From Melitaea cinxia (taxonomy: Eukaryota; Arthropoda; Insecta; Lepidoptera; Nymphalidae): a stretch of 64,000 nt of DNA. The stretch covers positions 18,765,289 to 18,829,288 of the forward strand of contig NC_059395.1 of assembly GCF_905220565.1 (NCBI RefSeq). Direction: 5' to 3'. Position 1 is the first letter of the stretch. Each line of letters opens with the position of its first letter. The notes below the pieces were generated by a model. That model was not told the DNA's origin. It ran no database searches and saw nothing but the letters and a program-made list of their open reading frames with translations. Shown one piece after another: positions 15,001 through 23,515 of the stretch. The translations under genes and the position numbers were made by a program.

Positions 15001-18000
15001 ATATGTGTGCGTGAGCGCGTGTGTTTACTTGAAGGAGCCGAGTTTTGTGGCTTCAGTAACAACAAAGGCCGCGCATTATCTACCTTTTTTTACTTGATCT
15101 GAGCCTACAACAAATAAACACAAATAAACGTCGATAAAACAAGGACCTCAAATAAATTTTAATTAAATACGATTCGTCGGGAAAAATGATCCACAATATA
15201 AAGAAATATACTACCTAGCTACGCCAAAGTAGAAAATCTTAAATCTTCCTGTACAGTTAATCCAGCAAGGCTTGTTTGCGTTTTGACATTCTTGAAATAA
15301 TAAATTTAATACTTAAAATTCTAAAGAATATAAAAAAGATTTTATCAGTAGCAATTAAAGTAAAATTAAAGTTTTTACGTAGGTACAGACTAAAAACACC
15401 GCCTTTTATAAAATTAAACAAAAATGGCGCTTCTTTCTTTTCAAATATACCTCTTCTGAATTAGGGACACGATATAAACACATATTCTTCCTTTTTATGC
15501 AGAAGAATAAAGCGATTCTATCGAATTTAAGGTATATATCGTGTCAAAGAACTCTTACTTAGAATCTTCGAAACCATCTTCAAAAACTTTGAACTACCTA
15601 TTTCAATATTTACTATTTATGTAAGAACATAATTATATTTTGGATTAAACCGAAGATCACACAGGTACCGAACAGCCAGCAGGCAGCACGTGACGCGTTG
15701 TTTATTATAAACGAAGTGTCAGATGTTTGTGTGCATTGTGCTTACGCCCGGATACCAACTGGATATTTGATACATCGATTTACGTAGAAATCATCCATTT
15801 ACAAAACGATTACCTTTGCCACGAATTGCATTGAATTGCATTCTACAAAATCTCGCATTGTTACGTTTTAATGACTCTCTAGTATCAACGTTAAATACCT
15901 ACTGTTGTAGCTTACAACTACTCGTCCCACCCAGTTTCGATTGCATTTATGTCTCTAGCGCTCTCCAAGAAAAAGGTTTTTTGCAAAAATAGTTTTTAAT
16001 ATCATATCAATATATCGGTTTTAAATACCCGACAAACTATCACTTTTTCCGTCGTATAATATAAATGTAAACACTAGATAGATAGACAAACTATAGTTAA
16101 TAGAATACGTGCCTAATTTCTTACAATATATTTTCGATAAAAGGTCCTGAAAAGGAACGTTTAACTTGCGATCATTTTTATGTACTTAAATAGGTATGAT
16201 TCAGTGTTGAATTATCTAAAGCTTATTTGCATGACAAATTTTTCTAGAGAATTTTCTAATTAAGACTGACTGTAAATATTTACGTCTGAATACTGATAAA
16301 TGCGTAGCTCTCATCGTGAAGTTGTTATATTATAAACTATATGACCCCACAGCCACAGTTGGTGTCTTGTGTCTTGAAAAATGTCAAGCGCATCAAATCA
16401 ACGCCAACGTTGTTTTCCGAAATTTTCCAATTTCTATAAAGTATTAAACTTTATAAAAATGATAAGCCAATTCGTCCAGCTGTTCTCGATTTGGGGCTAA
16501 ACAAAACATTCAGATATTTTTTTTATATAGACGAGATAAATTAATATAAATCGGATACAAAAATATAATATCTTGATATTAGAATTAACACATTATAGTA
16601 CGATACGAACTAACTGTGCCCCACGGTTGCACTCGCGATAATTTAAGGAAACAACGTATTAAAATATTATATTTCTAATTATAGCGTTCCTCGGTAAACG
16701 GACTAAGCAACACAAAAATAATTAGAGATTACGATTAGCGCATTCAATCAAATAAACAAACTCTTCAGCTTGAGATAACTTCCCAACATCCTCTTTCATC
16801 TGCCTTCGTTAAGTAATAACAATATAACCGCTTTGTAACATTGTAAATATGCGAAGCGTTGTGTGTCAAAGTAACTACTATTTGAGATACAGGTTTTACA
16901 ACATTAGATTAACGTAGCGACCTTTAGGGCAATAGACTGTACATATTGTATAATATTCTCGAGAACATGATATTATTAACGATATCTAAGATTCCTTTGT
17001 TTGAAATATTTAATATGAAATGCCTAATATACAATTTTCAAAACATATTAAAAGTATTGCTGGCTTTAGCTTTAACGAAATACTTTGAGACTAACTTTAA
17101 ATTAGTGGTTTAATATCTATAAAATTTATATATATCTAATAAAATTGCCGTGTGGTGTCGGCCGAGTAGAATAGCACCACCCCCTTTCTTTCCGTGGGGG
17201 TCGTAAAAGACGACCGAGGGAAAAACCTGGCTCAAAATCACCAGGGTTCTGGAGAAGGAAAACTTCATTTGAAACCCGGAATGGGGTCTCCGTCAAGCAT
17301 TCGTGGCATACCTCTAAAATGCGAAGGACTCCTGCATCCGAACTGGCTCCACACGTATCGATTCGTCGTTCCTGTGGGACTACCCAGAAAGGTCGAGAGG
17401 GTGGCGCAGAGCTTAGGCAACTCTGCGTTTTCCTGAAGTGTGTCCTAAGCGACACAGTGTCTGTCTAACACTGTCTAAATCGTCTGCAATAGACGGACTA
17501 AGGCCAATGATGATGATGATGAATATTTATAAAAGGTTCCAAATCTCTTACAAAATTATAATAAGCGATATATTTTCCTAACAGTCATTATTTTTGAAGT
17601 CAAACTTTCTTACGCACGCTTGACTTGGGAGTAAGCTGGTGCGATTCCTCCCACTCGCCACAGGGATAATAGAGAACTCACAGTTCCCGTGGGTGTTCTA
17701 TAGACGAAGGCTGGCCCGCACATGGCAGGTCAATACGGTAGCATACGAAAGCGATCCCGTGGCGCCCCGCTCTGACGATGAGGGCACCGCTGAGTTTTAG
17801 TGGGGGTGTAAGCTGGTAAATGACTGACGAGAGAGTTACAAAAAGTGTGATTGGGCGAGGCAAACGGAATTTGAGAAGGAGATATAAGTTAGTGAAGATA
17901 GAAAGAGAGAGAGAGTTACGTTTCGTAAGTTTTACTTCAGTCGTGTGGTCTAAAGCACACTCGTTTTTTTTTCCTATTAAATTTCAGGCCTTTTTTTTAT

Positions 18001-19839
18001 AAGAAGTATAAACAGAAAATAGAGGTAAACCTTCTAGAAAGCGGTAACAACAATCAAAAGAACAAACCATCTACTTCTTTATCAACACAAAATTGATTAC
18101 ACTGACGACGGCTAACTATCTCTATATCTCGAGTGACGCAGTCATAAGTCGGTTTAGTACAGTTATACCGTGAGATAGAAAATTGCAAATAAAACATTTT
18201 ATCGCCTCTAGTTACGGAACCCTAAACCCACGAACATACTGACCATGCTGATGGAAGCTTCCCAGCCGACCACCTATCACAAGTTCCCCGTATTAGCCTT
18301 TCAATGCCCCATTGTTTTAATTTCTAACTATTAATTGTAATATTATTTTGATCACTCTTTAGTCCCACTTCGACTAAAGCAGTCTTTAGTTATAAGATAA
18401 TTATTGTATCACTTAATAGTAATAACTAATTAACATTTATACGGTTTTTTTAACCTCCAGATTACAGCAAACGAAATCCCCTTGTAAATAATATACTGAT
18501 TAACTATTATTTATAAATATTTGCCAATAACCGGTGTTAAACACGAAAATTTAATTAATTCTATAACAATAATTTATGTTTTTTATTTTGATAAATTGAG
18601 AGATTATAGTCCAAACGCATTTTTTACTCCTGGGTTACCCAAACATTGTCTTGACGAGACGGTTCTTAGATACAGCGGTAAGACTGTCTTTGTACATTTT
18701 ACTTTGACTGTACTATTTTTGTTTTTGTTATTTTAATGCTGTATTAAGACTTCTATTATTATTATTATAAGTTCTATTATTATTATTATAATCGATATTC
18801 AAACGAGAGCATGTTGATTGAGACAAGGCTGTTTTACAAATAAAAACTAAGAAACTTTTTTCTATAAGGAATAACTTCAGTAACGTTAACGTAAGAAATA
18901 AGAAAAACAATAGTAAGGAAATAGAATAACAGATCCAAAAAGAAATTCCATGTTTCATTATTATGGAAGTCTAAGTAGTGAGCGCTGAATATAGTTCGTA
19001 ACTTAACGGTTAATCTTATAGAGAAAACAAAGAATCGTCATAAAAAAATAAGGTCAATTTAAGCGGCCGTGTTAACATCGAGTCATTCAACCTTAAGCTC
19101 CTTAATGAAAGTCCCCGACTTTTATTGCGTCATTCACTTTCATTATTAACGGCACTATTAGCGAGAGCAGTTCAAAGACCATACAAACTCTACACAATAC
19201 AAATTGTTACACGATCGACTTTGTAAAGAAGACGTATGTAGGAACATTGATATTTTTTAACGCTAGTTTTGTTATTTCTTTCTATAATACGACGAATAAT
19301 AACCATAATATTATAGGTATATAATCTTAACTGTTTCTCGCATCATTGAAGGTTCAAACTACATAACTGGTTGCGGTAATGTGTACGCAAGTCAAGTCGT
19401 AAAACCAATCTAAACACTTAATCGATAAACTTCAACAAATAACAATTATTACTAGTAATTAGTTTTACGCAAGCACCGCATCACGCAAAAACCTAATGAT
19501 AATGTTGTAATATTGTTTTTTTTAAATCAATTATCTGAAATATAATTTTATATTGTACAATGTAAAAAGATAAAGTATCTCTTACAAACGTAAAATACCC
19601 ATATGTCAAAATCAAATCAAAATCAAAAATTACTTCATTCAAGCAGGCTTCAAAAGCACTTTTGGTTTTGAGTTATCATTCTACAAATTAAAATTATGTT
19701 TGTTTTAAAGGAAACAAAGTTGGAATGTGGGTTCCACGGAGAATAAATCAGCAAGGAACTCAGCAGCACAACTGTTTAAAAATATATAAAACATACACAT
19801 ACAGACTAATATATATAAGAGATATATATAAGAGATTCC

Positions 19840-19893
<54 letters not shown>

Positions 19894-22800
19894 ATATATA
19901 TATTTCTCATGTTCGTAGATAACTTAGTCATTTATGAACCGATTTTGATAATTATTTTTTCATTGGAAAGGAGATATCTAAGAGTAGTACCATGATAAGG
20001 AAACCAGGATCTGATGATGGAATCCTAGAGAAATCGAGGAGAACCCTCGAAAATCATAGTGACGACTAGTGCGTTTGTTAATTTTTTTCTTCAACTTAGG
20101 TTGTATTACTTGTCTATGTAATTGAAGTCGGTTTTTTTTCGTTTGCGAGCAAACACAATTATAATATAATGCCCAACGCTAAATAGAAACTTATGTGAAA
20201 AAAACAAATATTAAGTTTCAGAGGGTGCAATTTACCCTTCGTGAAATAGATACTTATTTGACATTTTCGCACGGTGGAAACGATATACATAATTTCATTT
20301 ATTTTCTTACATTCTATATAAAAAAAAAACTTTAAAGCAAAGTTTTTTAAGCTGTCACCGTCACTATTAATGATGGGCGCTTGCAACCTGAGGTAGGTTG
20401 GTAGGTCCTGTGACTATGGTATTTGCGACGGATATCAAATCAATCGGAAATCTCTGGAGTATATACCGTGGAAGTACAAAGCATGAAAAACGTAACAACT
20501 ATTATTTTACTGTAAAATATTGTTCGTGTTTTCTTAATAGTCGTCGTTTGGGCGAAAAAAAAAATCTATTCGATACAATTAAAAGCTATTAAATAAAAAT
20601 TTCTACGTCTAAATCTTTATCCAAGAGGTCTACTAACTTCTGACCAGTGTTCTGAATCAAACTCACAAAACCATATTGTAATGTAGGTACCTACAACAAG
20701 CGTGCAGAATCAATTGAAATAATTAATTTTTATTGTTAACTAAAACAAGTAATGAACATTTTAATAGTACCTACTAACGTTTTTTCCTGATTTATACGAT
20801 TATTAAAACCTTGTTTTTGATAACAAAAACATTAAACCTACATTTTATAATATTATAGAACGAATAAGCGATTTTACGTGTAATTTATGGAAAATTTTCA
20901 TATTCTCAGAGGTAGACTATATTGTGGCGAGTATCTTAATTAGTATTCTCTATCCAAGTAGTTATATTAGTTACTAGCTGTGCGATGTCGCCCGCGTGGC
21001 ATTTAACAAAAAAGTTATTGTTCAGTTCGCAGACTTACTAAAAATATATAAATTTCTAAAATAAATGCATACTAAGTTACTCCTATTACATCAGCTATCT
21101 GCCAGTGAAAGTCCCGTCAAAAACGGTCCAGCCGTTTCAGAGATTAGTCGGAACAGACAGACAAAAATTGTAAAAAATGTTATTTTGGTATATGTAACTT
21201 GTATACAGCATTCATTTGCGATTAGTAAAAAACGGTAATTTTAATATTACAAACAGACACTCTAATTTTGTTTATTTGTATAGATGTATAGATATAGATA
21301 TCGAAGCAGACGTTAGTAGCTTCGTTAATTAAATGACTTAATTTTATTAGTCTATCTTGACGACGAAAAACATCTTAAAATTACAGTAGAGAATTTTACA
21401 TTACCTACTACACACACACACACACACTGTGGCTGGTTAGTCTGGATTGTTTTTGATTGGTTGATACTAATTAGTGATCAAAACTTAAAATATTCTGTCT
21501 GTTTGTTTGTTTGTTTAATATCAATAATTTATATTCATTATTGTTAGGGTATTGTGGGGTATCCATACATACACAAAGAAAACTTTTTATATCATAGTAA
21601 TAACCAAACCTCAAAAGTCAAGCTGTGTGGCTACGGCACTAAAGAATTTAGCCACCCCCTCTCTTCCCGTGGGTGTCGTAAGAGACGACTAAGGGATAAC
21701 AAGGTTCCACAACCACCTTGGAACTTAAGAAGCCGACCGATGGCGGGATAACCATCCAACTGCTGGCTTTGAAATACACAGGCCGATGACGGGCAGCAGC
21801 GTCTTCGGTGCGACAAAGCCAGGACTGCGGTCACCAACCCGCCTGCCCAGCGTGGTGACTATGGGCAAAACACATGAGTTTACGTTATTTTTGGCGTAAA
21901 CTTGTGGAGGCCTATGTCCAGCAGTGGACTGTATAGGCTGTAATGATGAAAAGTCAAGCGCGAGTTAAGAACTTTTACTTCAAAAACATAAATTTTTATT
22001 ACATTCGACTTCTCCTTAACTATATCTAATAATGACAGACGCACTCTAGAGGACGTGATTAGGATGACGGAAATTATTTTCACTCGTGAGGGTCGAGTCT
22101 CTCGTGTTCCCACTGGTCGCGCGATAACGGCCACTAAACTCTATTTCATTACTAGCTGATAGACGCCACTTCACCTGCGTTGCTTATTAAATTAGCGTAC
22201 AAAACAAAAACTGCTCTTCAATTTTAGTAGAATTGTTGTTTCAAATTTTATTTAAGACCTCCAAAATCATCCAAGTTATAAAAATAGCATTCATAGGTAT
22301 ACCTACAGCAGATTCTGTTTGCTGTGGTAACAAGTATTCAGCTAGGAAAACATTAAATATAATAATAAAAATATTTTTATTATTATATCATAGCTTTTAT
22401 AATATTTATGCACTCGTATAGACAATCACGAGAGACATCATGTTTTCATAACTTTAAAAAAGTATTAAAAAAATTAATTTTTTATAAATTTTAAATTAAA
22501 TTTTTATTTACGTAGATAAAAAATACAATTGTCGAGACGACATAGTCAAATAAATATATAAACAAGTGAATCCTCAGTGGGAAAATACATAGATATAAAT
22601 ATCATATATTACAATCAGAATGCTTACACAGAAAATAGGATTATTCTTAAATGAAACCATATTTTGGTAGTCAGTCATTTTTCTAAGTCTTCTAAGTAAA
22701 AATTATTATGTACGTAGTTTTGAAAGAGTAATAATACAATTATGAATATTTCCTGATTGAAAATATATCCATAACAAAAAGCCCACTTTTGTTATATAAA

Positions 22801-23483
22801 TACATCATAATTCGGCACATATACTCGTAATTACACTATTTTTAAAAATATTAAATTCATGGTTTATCCTTATTATATTTATTAATTATCGTTTAATAAT
22901 TTCAGTGCCAATTAACTTATACCAGTTATTTATTTATTTTTTTATGGAGACGTAGACGTTCTAATAACCAGTGCTTTTAACGGAGCGAGAAATAGAGGGC
23001 GCTACAGAGTCGTTCGACTCGCGTTCGAGAGCGGATATTGAAATTAAGAGACTCGGGTCTAGTCTAGATCTTAATGTAGCCAATAATTGAAAAGTAAATA
23101 ATAGAAATATAGAACACCAATATATCAGCAAATTTATACTAACATTATTAAGCTGAAGAGTTTGTTTGTTTGAACGCGCTAATCTCAGGAACTACTGGTC
23201 CTATTTGAAAAATTCTTTCAGTGTTAGATAGCCCTTTTATCGAGGAAGGCTATAGGCTATATATAATCCCGCTAAGACCAAATGAAGCGGAGCAACAATG
23301 AAGAAAGTTTTCTAAATCGTTTTTTTTTTTCTTTTGAGAGCTTCCTTTGCGTGCGTTGCAGTTTCGCAAAAATCATGTATGACAGAATTTTTCCTATTCC
23401 ACGCGGACGAGGCCGTGGGCAGAAGCTAGTGTATCATATATATATATATATATATATATACAATATGAAAAACAATATGTCTC

Positions 23484-23515
<32 letters not shown>

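Noticed and set aside
19600..19904. 65-aa frame ending in a long Tyr-Ile repeat
   Set aside because: It translates a TA microsatellite.
21410..21426. Possible CRISPR-like or regulatory short repeat
   Set aside because: It is a plain CA microsatellite. No spaced repeat array exists anywhere in the window.
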